From NCBI RefSeq assembly GCF_008801915.1, contig NZ_VZOV01000021.1, positions 17,766 through 81,765 on the forward strand: a stretch of 64,000 nucleotides of DNA. The letters run 5' to 3'. The stretch's first letter is position 1. Every line of letters begins with the position of its first letter. Below are positions 12,712-21,052 of the stretch, one piece after another. The notes under the pieces were generated by a model. That model had not been told where the DNA came from, ran no database searches, and saw nothing but the letters and a program-made list of their open reading frames with translations. The position numbers and the translations under genes were made by a program. This DNA is from Cupriavidus gilardii. Its GTDB lineage: Bacteria > Pseudomonadota > Gammaproteobacteria > Burkholderiales > Burkholderiaceae.

Positions 12712-13533
12712 TCACTGCGGTTCGCGCGGACGATCGCGCCGGGCCCGCACCGGCTGTCCCCAGCGGTCGCCCTCGCCCTGCCGCGTCAGCGGATGTTCGG
12801 CCGGGGCCGCGGCGTCCCACTCCGGATTGTCGATCTCTCCGAACACCTGACGCAGGCGCTGGCCCCAGGTCTCGCGGATCATGCAGAAATAGGGATTGCG
12901 CTCGTCGATGGTGGCAAAGCGCGTGACGTGCAGCGAATCGGCCTCGTAGACCAGCAGGTCCAGCGGCAGCCCCACCGAGATATTGGACTTGAGCGTCGAG
13001 TCCATCGAGATCAGCGCGCACTTGGCCCCTTCGGCCAGCGGCAGCGACGGATGCACCACGCGGTCGATGATCGGCTTGCCGTACTTGGCCTCGCCGATCT
13101 GGAAGTAGCAGTTCTCCGGCGTCGCCTCGACGAAATTGCCGGCCGCATAGATATTGAACAGCCGCACCCGCTCGCGGCCGATCTGGCCGCCGAAGATCAG
13201 GCTGACGTTGAACTCGATGCCGGCATCGCGCAGCGCGTCGGCGTCGCGGCGATGCACCTGCCGGACCGCGTCGCCGACGATCGAGGCGGCCTCGAACATA
13301 TCGCGCGCGGTCCACAGCGAGCGCTTGCCATCGCGGCTCTCCATCAGGATCTGGCGGATCGACTGGCTGATGGCCAGGTTGCCGGCGGTCATCAGCACCA
13401 TGACGCGGTCGCCGGCCTCCTCGAACACCGTCATCTTGCGGGCGGTCGAGATCGCGTCGACACCCGCATTGGTGCGCGAATCGGACAGGAATACCAGGCC
13501 GGCATCGAGCCGCATGGCTACACAGTACGTCAT
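12712..13533 (-). CDS. Anbu-type proteasome-like peptidase
   Basis: The 273-residue protein belongs to the Ntn-hydrolase (proteasome beta/HslV) superfamily, Anbu subfamily. It begins MTYCVAMRLDAGLVFLSDSR, so removal of Met exposes Thr as the catalytic N-terminal nucleophile. Asp18 and Lys33 fall near the positions of the proteasomal Asp17/Lys33 pair. It has no propeptide. The last 25 residues form an Arg/Pro-rich tail. It is the downstream gene of the conserved cluster with a transglutaminase-like protein, an alpha-E protein and an ATP-grasp protein. Known Anbu proteins form open helical assemblies, and their substrates remain unclear. Confidence 0.92.
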   Translation of the reverse strand: MTYCVAMRLDAGLVFLSDSRTNAGVDAISTARKMTVFEEAGDRVMVLMTAGNLAISQSIRQILMESRDGKRSLWTARDMFEAASIVGDAVRQVHRRDADALRDAGIEFNVSLIFGGQIGRERVRLFNIYAAGNFVEATPENCYFQIGEAKYGKPIIDRVVHPSLPLAEGAKCALISMDSTLKSNISVGLPLDLLVYEADSLHVTRFATIDERNPYFCMIRETWGQRLRQVFGEIDNPEWDAAAPAEHPLTRQGEGDRWGQPVRARRDRPREPQ

Positions 13534-13590
13534 GGCTTTGTCTTATTGTGGTGACATGGCGCGCGGCGGAACGCGCGGGAGCATCCCGGC

Positions 13591-13596
13591 ATTCTA
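13591..13596 (-). promoter_or_regulatory. Possible internal -10 (TAGAAT) before the Anbu gene
   Basis: TAGAAT on the minus strand lies 57 bases upstream of the Anbu ATG, in the 99-bp gap after the transglutaminase gene. The same hexamer precedes other genes here (51588-51593, 52612-52617). No clear -35 is seen. It suggests Anbu may be expressed independently of the upstream three genes. Confidence 0.35.
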
Positions 13597-13632
13597 GCGC
13601 CCTCCTCGCGCGCGCCCTGCACCGCGGCCAGA

Positions 13633-14451
13633 CTAGACCGGCTCGATCAGGATCTGCACCGACAGCGATTCGGTGCCGCCGCCTTCGCGCACGCCGCGGA
13701 TCGGCGCCGCCGAGCGGTAGTCGCGCCCCACCGCCAGGCGGATATGGCGGGTATCGGTGAAGCAGCCGTGCGTCACGTCGATGCTGCACCAGCGCTCGCG
13801 CTCGGTGTCGACGCACAGGTCGGCCCACGCGTGGCTGGCCAGCTCGGTCGCGGCCGGGTCGTGGAAATAGCCGCTGACGTAGCGCGCCGGCACGCCGAAG
13901 GCGCGGCAGGCGGCCACCATCACCTGCGCCTGGTCCTGGCAGACGCCGGCGCCGAGCGCGAAGGCCTCGGCGGCGCTGGTGCCGACATCGGTGGCATTGG
14001 GCTGGTAGCGCACGCGTTCGCCGATGGCCTGGGCCAGCGCCAGCAGCGCGGCCGGCTCATGGCCGGCAGCCAGATACGGCGCGGCGAATGCGCTGAGCTC
14101 GGCCGGCGCGCTGGTCAGCGGCGTGCCGCTGCGAAAGTACAGCGGCGACACGCGCGCCTCGCCCGGCGGCGGCGCGTCGCTGAAGCAGCCGTCGGCATCG
14201 GCCGCGGGCGTGATCTCGACCTCGCCGCTGGCGGCGATCGTGATGGTGTCGGCCGGCCGCGCCAGCGTGAACTGATGGACGATATTGCCGAAGCCGTCGA
14301 GCGCCTCGGACAGATTGCCCGGCACCGACAGCTGCCATTGGTGCACCTGCTGCAGCGGGCCGGAGCGCGGCGCCAGCCGCAGCTCGTGAACGCTGCGGAT
14401 CACCGGCTCGGTATAGCGATAAACGGTGCGATGGTGGATCTGGTATTTCAC
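13633..14451 (-). CDS. Transglutaminase-like cysteine peptidase (Anbu locus)
   Basis: The 272-residue COG1305-type protein has an N-terminal beta-rich domain (about 1-105), then a transglutaminase/papain-like core with the complete triad Cys171 (AGVCQDQA), His207 (SHAWADL) and Asp225 (IDVTHG). No signal peptide is visible, so it is likely cytoplasmic. The start is GTG at 14451 (MKYQIHHRTVYRY is the family N-terminus), with AGGA 4-7 bases upstream. It begins 31 bp after the alpha-E gene. Confidence 0.92.
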   Translation of the reverse strand: MKYQIHHRTVYRYTEPVIRSVHELRLAPRSGPLQQVHQWQLSVPGNLSEALDGFGNIVHQFTLARPADTITIAASGEVEITPAADADGCFSDAPPPGEARVSPLYFRSGTPLTSAPAELSAFAAPYLAAGHEPAALLALAQAIGERVRYQPNATDVGTSAAEAFALGAGVCQDQAQVMVAACRAFGVPARYVSGYFHDPAATELASHAWADLCVDTERERWCSIDVTHGCFTDTRHIRLAVGRDYRSAAPIRGVREGGGTESLSVQILIEPV

Positions 14452-14482
14452 GGTCCTGTCGCGCGACGCCGGGTTCAGGCTT

Positions 14483-15436
14483 TCAGGCTGCCAGCGGCGG
14501 CACCAGGAAGTCCCGGCTGATGCCGCTGCCCAGATCGCCGATGCGTTCGAGGAAGCTGGTCAGGAACGCGTGCAGCCCGACCGCGAAGATGTCGTCGATG
14601 CGCGCGTATTTGAGGTCGGCATGCAGTTTACCAGCCTGCCGCTCGGTCTCGGCCGACTGCTGGTTGCGCACCAGCGCCAGGATCGCCACCACCTCGTCCA
14701 TGCTCGACACCAGCGAGCGCGGCATGTCGGGCCGCAGGATCAGCAGTTCGGCGACGCGCACCGGCGTGATCACGGTGCGGTAGATCTTGCGGTAGACCTC
14801 GAAGCCCGACACCGAACGCAGCACCGCGGCCCAGTGGTAGAAGTCCTGCTCGGTCCGCTCGCCGCCGCCGTTCTCGCTGCCGGTCGCCTGGAACTTGACG
14901 TCGAGGATCCGCGCGGTGTTGTCGGCGCGCTCCAGGAAGGTGCCCAGCCGCATGAAGTGGAAGGCATCGTCCTTCAGCATGGTGCCGAACTGCACGCCGC
15001 GCGCCAGGTGCGAGCGGAACTTGACCCACTCGAAGAACTGCGACGGATCGTCGCGCAGCACGCCGTCCGAGATCATCCGCTGCACGTCCAGCCACGTGGT
15101 GTTCAGCGTCTCCCACACCTCGGTGGTCAGCGAGCCGCGCACCGCGCGTGCGTTCTCGCGCGCCGCGCGCAGGCAGCTCATGATCGACGAGGGGTTGGTC
15201 ATGTCGCGCACCATGAAGTCGATCACGTCCTCGCGCGACAGCAGCCCGTACTTGTGGTCGAACGCGTGCGTCAGCTCCGAGATATCGAGCATCGCCCACC
15301 AGCCCTGCTCGGCCACCTCGATCGATTGCGGCAGCAGCGAGGTCTGGTAATTGACGTCGAGCATGCGCGCGGTATTCTCGGCGCGCTCGGTGTAGCGCGC
15401 CATCCAGAACAGGTGGTCGGCGGTGCGGCTCAGCAT
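14483..15436 (-). CDS. Alpha-E domain protein (Anbu locus)
   Basis: This 317-residue all-helical COG2307-type protein starts MLSRTADHLFWMARYTERAENTARMLDV. The helix motif recurs: ERAENTARMLDV (17-28), ERADNTARILDV (169-180) and a weaker ERIGDLGSG near 300, indicating internal duplication. No catalytic activity is known. The family is always found beside circularly permuted ATP-grasp proteins or fused to them, and it was proposed from genome context to take part in peptide modification. The gap to the upstream ATP-grasp gene is 72 bp. Confidence 0.92.
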   Translation of the reverse strand: MLSRTADHLFWMARYTERAENTARMLDVNYQTSLLPQSIEVAEQGWWAMLDISELTHAFDHKYGLLSREDVIDFMVRDMTNPSSIMSCLRAARENARAVRGSLTTEVWETLNTTWLDVQRMISDGVLRDDPSQFFEWVKFRSHLARGVQFGTMLKDDAFHFMRLGTFLERADNTARILDVKFQATGSENGGGERTEQDFYHWAAVLRSVSGFEVYRKIYRTVITPVRVAELLILRPDMPRSLVSSMDEVVAILALVRNQQSAETERQAGKLHADLKYARIDDIFAVGLHAFLTSFLERIGDLGSGISRDFLVPPLAA

Positions 15437-15508
15437 GATGGCTCTCCGTGGTCCGGTCGAAGATCGCGGGGTCGGCAGGGCTGCCGTCGTTGTCGAAGGC
15501 TCGGCGGC

Positions 15509-16981
15509 TCAGCGCTCCAGCACCCAGGTGTCCTTGGTGCCGCCGCCCTGCGAGGAATTGACCACCAGCGATCCCTCGCGCAGCGCCACGCGCGTCAAGC
15601 CGCCCGGCACCATGCGCACCTCCTTGCCCGACAGCACGAACGGCCGCAGATCGATATGCCGCGGCGCGATGCCGGCCTCGACATAGGTCGGACAGGTCGA
15701 CAGCGCCAGCGTCGGCTGCGCGATGTACTGATGCGGCCGCGCCTTGACCACCTCGCGGAACGCGTCGATCTCCGCGCGCGTCGCCGCCGGCCCGACCAGC
15801 ATGCCGTAGCCGCCGGCGCCATGCGTTTCCTTGACCACCAGTTCGTCCATATGGTCGAGCACGTACTGCAGATCGTCCGGGCGCCGGCACATATAGGTCG
15901 GCACGTTGGCCAGCAGCGGTTCCTCGCCCAGATAGAAGCGGATCATCTCGGGGACATAGGGATAGATCGACTTGTCGTCGGCGACGCCGGTGCCGATCGC
16001 ATTGCAGACCGTGACATTGCCGGCGCGATAGACCGCCAGCATGCCGGCCGCGCCCAGCGTCGAGTCGGGCCGGAACACCAGCGGATCGAGGAAGTCGTCG
16101 TCGACGCGGCGGTAGATCACGTCGACGCGCTGCGGCCCCTGCGTGGTGCGCATGTACAGATAGTCGTCCTGCACGAACAGGTCGCTGCCCTCGACCAGTT
16201 CGATGCCCATCTGCTGCGCGAGGAACGCGTGTTCGAAGTACGCGGAGTTGTACATGCCCGGCGTCAGCACCACCACGGTGGGATCGGCCATGCCCTGCGG
16301 CGACACGCTGCGCAGCATGTCGAGCAGCAGATCCGGATAGTGGGCCACCGGCGCGACGCGATTGCGGGCGAACAGCTCGGGGAACAGGCGCATCATCATC
16401 TTGCGGTTCTCGAGCATGTACGAGACGCCGGACGGCACGCGCAGATTGTCCTCGAGCACATAGAACTCGCCCTCGCCGGCGCGCACCACATCGATGCCGG
16501 CGACATGCGCGTAGATGTCGCGCGGCACGTCGATGCCCAGCATCTCGGGCCGGTACTGCGCGTTGTCGTAGACCTGCTCGGGCGGAATCACGCCAGCACG
16601 GATGATGTCCTGCCCGTGATAGATATCGTGGATGAAGCGGTTCAGCGCGGCGACGCGCTGGCGCAGCCCCCGTTCCAGCAGCGCCCATTCGCCGGCGGGA
16701 AAGATGCGCGGAATCACGTCGAACGGAATGGTGCGCTCGGTGCCGCTGTTGTCCTCGTCCTTGTCGCCATAGACGGCGAAGGTGATGCCCACGCGCCGGA
16801 ACACCAGATCGGCCTCCGCGCGCTTGTTGGCCATCGTCGCGTCCGACTGGCGCGCCAGCCAGTCGGCGAAATGGCGGTAGTGCGGCCGGATCGCGTCGGA
16901 CGGCAAGGCCTGCCCGGCGGCGATGTTCGGCGGCGCGTCGCCGCGCCAGTCCAGCATTTCATCGAAAAACCGCGCCGCCAT
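15509..16981 (-). CDS. Circularly permuted ATP-grasp type 2 protein (Anbu locus)
   Basis: The 490-residue COG2308-type ATP-grasp protein is predicted to be a peptide-forming (carboxylate-amine) ligase. Typical segments are GITFAVYGDKD, PFDVIPRIF, the acidic VLEDNLRVPSGVSYMLENR, the nucleotide-binding loop VVKETHGAGGYGMLVGP and the C-terminal LRPFVLSG with NSSQGGGTKDTWVLER. AGGGGAGA precedes the ATG by 6-13 bases; upstream in-frame sequence is not family-like. It heads the four-gene cluster, about 230 bp from gluconokinase. Confidence 0.92.
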   Translation of the reverse strand: MAARFFDEMLDWRGDAPPNIAAGQALPSDAIRPHYRHFADWLARQSDATMANKRAEADLVFRRVGITFAVYGDKDEDNSGTERTIPFDVIPRIFPAGEWALLERGLRQRVAALNRFIHDIYHGQDIIRAGVIPPEQVYDNAQYRPEMLGIDVPRDIYAHVAGIDVVRAGEGEFYVLEDNLRVPSGVSYMLENRKMMMRLFPELFARNRVAPVAHYPDLLLDMLRSVSPQGMADPTVVVLTPGMYNSAYFEHAFLAQQMGIELVEGSDLFVQDDYLYMRTTQGPQRVDVIYRRVDDDFLDPLVFRPDSTLGAAGMLAVYRAGNVTVCNAIGTGVADDKSIYPYVPEMIRFYLGEEPLLANVPTYMCRRPDDLQYVLDHMDELVVKETHGAGGYGMLVGPAATRAEIDAFREVVKARPHQYIAQPTLALSTCPTYVEAGIAPRHIDLRPFVLSGKEVRMVPGGLTRVALREGSLVVNSSQGGGTKDTWVLER

Positions 16982-17212
16982 GATGCTCTCCCCTGTACCG
17001 GGCGCCCGACCGGCCGCCGCGCATCGTTGACTCCTACAGCATACGTCCGGCCGCCGCCCCCGAGAAGGAAGCCAGGTGCCTTGGCAGACATTCAAGCAAG
17101 ATGTCTGCCAGTGGCACCGTTGCACAAAACGGGGCGGAAAGCCGCGCCGGGACAGGAAACGGCATGGAATGGCCGGGAGCGGCGCGGGAACACGCCGCTC
17201 CGCGACACCAAT

Positions 17213-17722
17213 TCAGTGCACGGGCTGGCTGCCGCGGACGGGCGGACGCTCCTGCAGGATCTGGCGCACCAGTTCCTCGGGCGGCTTGCGAATATCGAGC
17301 ACCAGCGCGTCGCGCGGCTCCTCCAGCGTATCGAGCTGGCTCTGCAGCAGCTTGGGATCGAAGAAGTGTCCGCTGCGGCCGGCCAGGCGGGTACGCAGCA
17401 CGTCGATGTCGCCCTTCAGGTAGATGAAGCTGACCCCGCCGTCGGGCGGCGTCAGCCGGTCGCGATAGATCTGGCGCAGCGCGGAGCAGGTAAACACGTG
17501 CGGGCGGCCCTCCGCGCGGGCCTGATCGATGGCCGCGCGCATCGCGTCCAGCCACGGCCAGCGGTCTTCGTCGGTCAGCGGAATGCCCGCGGCCATCTTC
17601 GCCTTGTTGGCGGCGCTGTGGAATTCGTCGGCATCATGGAAGCCGCAATGCAGCGCCTGCGCCAGCAGCGAGCCGACCGTGGTCTTGCCGCTGCCGGAGA
17701 CGCCCATCAGGATATAGATCAT
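17213..17722 (-). CDS. gntK: Gluconokinase
   Basis: The 169-residue P-loop kinase phosphorylates D-gluconate to 6-phosphogluconate. The P-loop GVSGSGKTT is at residues 7-15, followed by HDADEFHSAANKAKMAAGIPLTDEDRWPWL, which is characteristic of GntK. The ATG is preceded by GGAG 7-10 bases upstream. It lies downstream of edd on the same strand (212-bp gap), so its product feeds the Entner-Doudoroff dehydratase encoded next door. Confidence 0.95.
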   Translation of the reverse strand: MIYILMGVSGSGKTTVGSLLAQALHCGFHDADEFHSAANKAKMAAGIPLTDEDRWPWLDAMRAAIDQARAEGRPHVFTCSALRQIYRDRLTPPDGGVSFIYLKGDIDVLRTRLAGRSGHFFDPKLLQSQLDTLEEPRDALVLDIRKPPEELVRQILQERPPVRGSQPVH

Positions 17723-17934
17723 GTCTGCTCCATCGATCAGGATCGGACGGTCGGTGCCGTCCTTGTTGGTCTGACCGCGCGCCGGCGAGTTCGCGTGCGG
17801 GCGGTCGAGGCCGGACGCCAGGTCCGGCCAACTTCGGGATTGATTCGGTATCGGAAATCGCCCAGCGGGTAGCGGATAGCGCGTTCCGGATAGCGGCTGC
17901 CGCAAGTACGCCCGACAGCACGACTACAGCACGA

Positions 17935-19797
17935 CTATAGTGCGCGCGGCGCCGCCATCGCATCGGCCTCGCTGAGGTCCAGCGCGCTGCCGCCCAGCTC
18001 GGCGCCGCGCGCGTGGCGACGGAACAGCCCGAACAGGCCGCGGCCAAGGCTGTAGTCGGCGAACCGGTCCTGCGGCGGTGCAGCGGGCACGCGCGCCGCG
18101 AACTCTGCCGGATCGCCGAGCCAGGCCAGCGTGCCGGCGACCGCATCGACCCGCAGCAGGTCGCCGTCGCGCACACGCGCCAGCGGCCCCCCTGCACTCG
18201 CTTCCGGTCCGACGTGGATCACCGCCGGCACCTTGCCGGAAGCGCCCGACATACGGCCGTCGGTGACCAGCGCGACGCGGTGGCCGGCGTCCTGCAGCGC
18301 GCCCAGCGGCGGCGTCAGCCGATGCAGCTCGGGCATGCCATTGGCGTTCGGCCCCTGGAAGCGCACCACGACGATGACGTCGCGGTCGAGCTCGCCGCGC
18401 GCGAACGCGTCCTGCAGCGCCTGCTGGGAATCGAACACGCGCGCCGGCGCCTCGACAATCCGGTGCTCGGGCGCCACCGCCGACACCTTGATCACGCCCC
18501 GCCCCAGATTGCCGGACATCAGCCGCAGCCCGCCCTCGGGATCGAAGGGCCGCGCGATCGGCGCGAGCACCTGCGGGTCCCCGCTTTGCGCCGGGGCATC
18601 GCGCCACTGCAGCGCACCGTCGTGCAGCACCGGCTCCCGCGCATAGCGCGATAGTCCCGGGCCGGCCACGGTATCGACGTCCTCGTGCAGCAGCCCGGCA
18701 TCGAGCAGCTGCCGAATCACGAAGCCAACGCCGCCGGCCGCATGGAAATGGTTGACGTCGGCGGCGCCGTTCGGATAAACGCGAGCAAGCAGCGGCGTCA
18801 CGCGCGACAGCCGGTCGAAGTCGTCCCAGTCGATCACGATGCCGGCCGCGCGCGCCATCGCCACCAGGTGGATCGTGTGGTTGGTCGAGCCGCCGGTGGC
18901 CAGCAGCCCGACGATGCCGTTGACGACCGCGCGTTCGTCGACGACGCGGCAGATCGGCAGATAGCCATCGCCGCGCGCCGACAGCGCCAGCGCGCGCTGC
19001 GCCGCGGCCGCCGTCAGCGCATCGCGCAGGCCGCCCTCCGGCGGCACGAAGGCCGCGCCCGGCAGATGCAGACCCATGATTTCCATCAGCAGCTGGTTGC
19101 TGTTGGCGGTGCCGTAGAAGGTGCAGGTGCCCGCGCCGTGATAGGCTTGGCACTCGGCCTCGAGCAGCGCATCGCGGCCGACCTGGCCGGTCGCGTACAG
19201 CTGGCGCACGCGCGCCTTCTCCTTGTTGGGCAGGCCGCTGGCCATCGGGCCGGCCGGCACCATCACCACCGGCAGATGGCCGAACTGCAACGCGCCCATC
19301 ACCAGCCCCGGCACGATCTTGTCGCAGACGCCGAGCATCACCACCGCATCGAAGGTGTTGTGCGACAGCGCGATCGCGGTGCCCATCGCGATCGCATCGC
19401 GCGAGAACAGCGACAGCTCCATGCCAGGATTGCCCTGCGTGATGCCGTCGCACATCGCCGGCACGCCGCCGGCCACCTGTGCCACCGCCCCCGCCTCGCG
19501 CGCGGCCGCGCGAATCAGCGCGGGATAGCGCTCGTAGGGCTGGTGCGCCGACAGCATGTCGTTGTACGCGGTGACGATGCCCAGGTTCAGCGCGTGTTCG
19601 ACGCGCAGCTTCAACTTGTCGGCGGCCGGCAGCGCGGCATAGCCATGGGCCAGGTTGGCGCAGGACAGCCCCTGCGCCGGCCCCTGTTCGCGTTGCGCGC
19701 GGGCGCAGCGCTCCAGATAGGCGGCGCGGCTGGCACGGCTGCGTTCGACGATGCGCTCGGTGACGTCGCGCACGGCGGGATCGAGAGTCTGTGGCAT
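17935..19797 (-). CDS. edd: Phosphogluconate dehydratase (Entner-Doudoroff)
   Basis: The 620-residue [4Fe-4S] enzyme of the IlvD/Edd family dehydrates 6-phosphogluconate to KDPG. Cluster and active-site signatures include [36 protein letters not shown] and the C-terminal [17 protein letters not shown]. The length matches Edd (about 600-610), not DHAD (about 560). The aldolase gene eda is not in the window. The final codons lie in an 11-bp direct repeat (CAGCACGACTA, 17916-17937). Transcription is divergent from hexR, with a HexR-like palindrome 76 bp upstream. Confidence 0.96.
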   Translation of the reverse strand: MPQTLDPAVRDVTERIVERSRASRAAYLERCARAQREQGPAQGLSCANLAHGYAALPAADKLKLRVEHALNLGIVTAYNDMLSAHQPYERYPALIRAAAREAGAVAQVAGGVPAMCDGITQGNPGMELSLFSRDAIAMGTAIALSHNTFDAVVMLGVCDKIVPGLVMGALQFGHLPVVMVPAGPMASGLPNKEKARVRQLYATGQVGRDALLEAECQAYHGAGTCTFYGTANSNQLLMEIMGLHLPGAAFVPPEGGLRDALTAAAAQRALALSARGDGYLPICRVVDERAVVNGIVGLLATGGSTNHTIHLVAMARAAGIVIDWDDFDRLSRVTPLLARVYPNGAADVNHFHAAGGVGFVIRQLLDAGLLHEDVDTVAGPGLSRYAREPVLHDGALQWRDAPAQSGDPQVLAPIARPFDPEGGLRLMSGNLGRGVIKVSAVAPEHRIVEAPARVFDSQQALQDAFARGELDRDVIVVVRFQGPNANGMPELHRLTPPLGALQDAGHRVALVTDGRMSGASGKVPAVIHVGPEASAGGPLARVRDGDLLRVDAVAGTLAWLGDPAEFAARVPAAPPQDRFADYSLGRGLFGLFRRHARGAELGGSALDLSEADAMAAPRAL

Positions 19798-19872
19798 TCG
19801 GTATCGGGAGGCGAACAGGGAATCGGGCGGTTCGTTGAGCGGGATATCGGCGGATCCCGGCGAGGCAATTTG

Positions 19873-19887
19873 TGTAGAATTTCTACA
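19873..19887. promoter_or_regulatory. HexR operator, edd-proximal
   Basis: TGTAGAATTTCTACA is a perfect 7-1-7 palindrome matching the HexR-type motif described for proteobacteria. It sits 76 bp upstream of edd and 205 bp upstream of hexR. Position and form suggest KDPG-relieved repression of edd-gntK. Confidence 0.75.
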
Positions 19888-20044
19888 TTCTACCGGATGA
19901 CAGCACCATTCCAGAAGCCCCCTTTCCGCACCGGCTCATCGATACCGACGAAAAACCCCGGCGAAAATGGCCCTCTCCTCTTCTTTCATCAGGGTTATTC
20001 CCGACTGCGGCGCACCGCGTTCGGCCCGATCATTCGGCCGGCAA

Positions 20045-20059
20045 AGTAGAATCTCTACA
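20045..20059. promoter_or_regulatory. HexR operator, hexR-proximal
   Basis: AGTAGAATCTCTACA resembles the edd-proximal site (GTAGA-N3-TCTAC core) with two mismatches to the perfect palindrome. It lies 33 bp before the hexR ATG, consistent with autoregulation. Confidence 0.65.
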
Positions 20060-20091
20060 TACTTCGATCCAATCCCACTCTTGCCGCCCTC

Positions 20092-21039
20092 ATGCGCGAC
20101 CGCATCCTCGCCGTCTACGACTCCCTTCGTCCCTCCGAACGCCGCCTCGCCGACTATGTCGCGCGCCACGGCGCCAGCGTGATCCGGCTGTCGATGCCGG
20201 AGCTCGCTCGCCTTGCCGGCGTGTCGCAGCCGACCATCGCACGCTTTTGCGCGGCGCTGGGCTACGACGGCTTTCGCGAGTTCAAGCTGCAGTTCGCGCA
20301 GACCGTCGGCGCCGGCACGCCGTTCGTGCACCAGGACGTCAACCCGCAGGACCGGCCGGCCGATATTGCCGGCAAGGTCTTCGACCGCACCATCGCGACA
20401 TTGATGTCGGTGCGCAATGCGCTGTCGGCCGATCAGATCGAGCACGGCATCGCGCTGCTGGCCGGCGCGCGCCGCATCGAGTTCTACGGCTGCGGCAACT
20501 CCGGCATCGTCGCCCTCGACATCCAGCACAAGTTCTTCCGTCTCGGCATGCCCACCGTCGCGTACTCCGACCCGCATGTGTTCAGCATGTCGGCCGCGCT
20601 GCTGGCGCCGGGCGATGTCGCGGTGCTGGTATCGAACAGCGGCCGCACCTGGGACATGCTGACCGCCGCCACGCTGGCGCGCGGCGCGGGCGCGAGCGTG
20701 CTGGCGCTGACGCACAGCGGCTCGCCGCTGGCCGCGCTCGCCGACGTCTGCGTGTTCTCCGATGTCGAGGAGGACAGCGAGGTCTATACGCCGATGACCT
20801 CGCGCATCAGCCATCTGGTGCTTGGCGATGTGCTGGCCGCGGGCGTCGCGCTGGCACGGGCCGACACGATGGCGGGCCGCCTGCAACGCGCGAAGGCGCA
20901 TCTGCGCGAACGCCGCATCGCCAGCGCCGAGCCGAGCCACGCGATCGAGCCGCTGCCGCGCGCCAGGGCGCGCCGCGACGCCGGTCCGGCGGCAAAGCGC
21001 GCGGCAAAGCCGGCGGCTCGCCGCGCCGCCAAGCGCTAA
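20092..21039 (+). CDS. hexR: RpiR-family regulator HexR
   Basis: This 315-residue regulator of central carbon metabolism has an N-terminal RpiR helix-turn-helix (about 1-77; LARLAGVSQPTIARFCAALGYDGFREFK) and a SIS sugar-phosphate-binding domain (about 120-260; GCGNSGIVALD, SNSGRTWDM). Homologues respond to KDPG. Identification as HexR rests on divergence from edd and the two palindromes between them. It is about 30 residues longer than usual because of a Lys/Arg/Ala/Pro-rich tail (from about 283) resembling histone H1-like sequences. It converges on comEC, with 13 bp between the stops. Confidence 0.92.
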   Translation: MRDRILAVYDSLRPSERRLADYVARHGASVIRLSMPELARLAGVSQPTIARFCAALGYDGFREFKLQFAQTVGAGTPFVHQDVNPQDRPADIAGKVFDRTIATLMSVRNALSADQIEHGIALLAGARRIEFYGCGNSGIVALDIQHKFFRLGMPTVAYSDPHVFSMSAALLAPGDVAVLVSNSGRTWDMLTAATLARGAGASVLALTHSGSPLAALADVCVFSDVEEDSEVYTPMTSRISHLVLGDVLAAGVALARADTMAGRLQRAKAHLRERRIASAEPSHAIEPLPRARARRDAGPAAKRAAKPAARRAAKR

Positions 21040-21052
21040 GGGCACGCAGCGT

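Noticed and set aside
14426..17872. Very long open frame on the plus strand across the Anbu locus
   Set aside because: It is antisense to four genes with clear family motifs. High GC suppresses stop codons, so such frames are expected; the translation is Arg/His/Gln-rich and matches nothing recognisable.
17916..17937. 11-bp direct repeat at the end of edd as an attachment site or insertion scar
   Set aside because: The two copies abut, no element lies between or beside them, and the edd reading frame is complete; a simple tandem duplication explains it.
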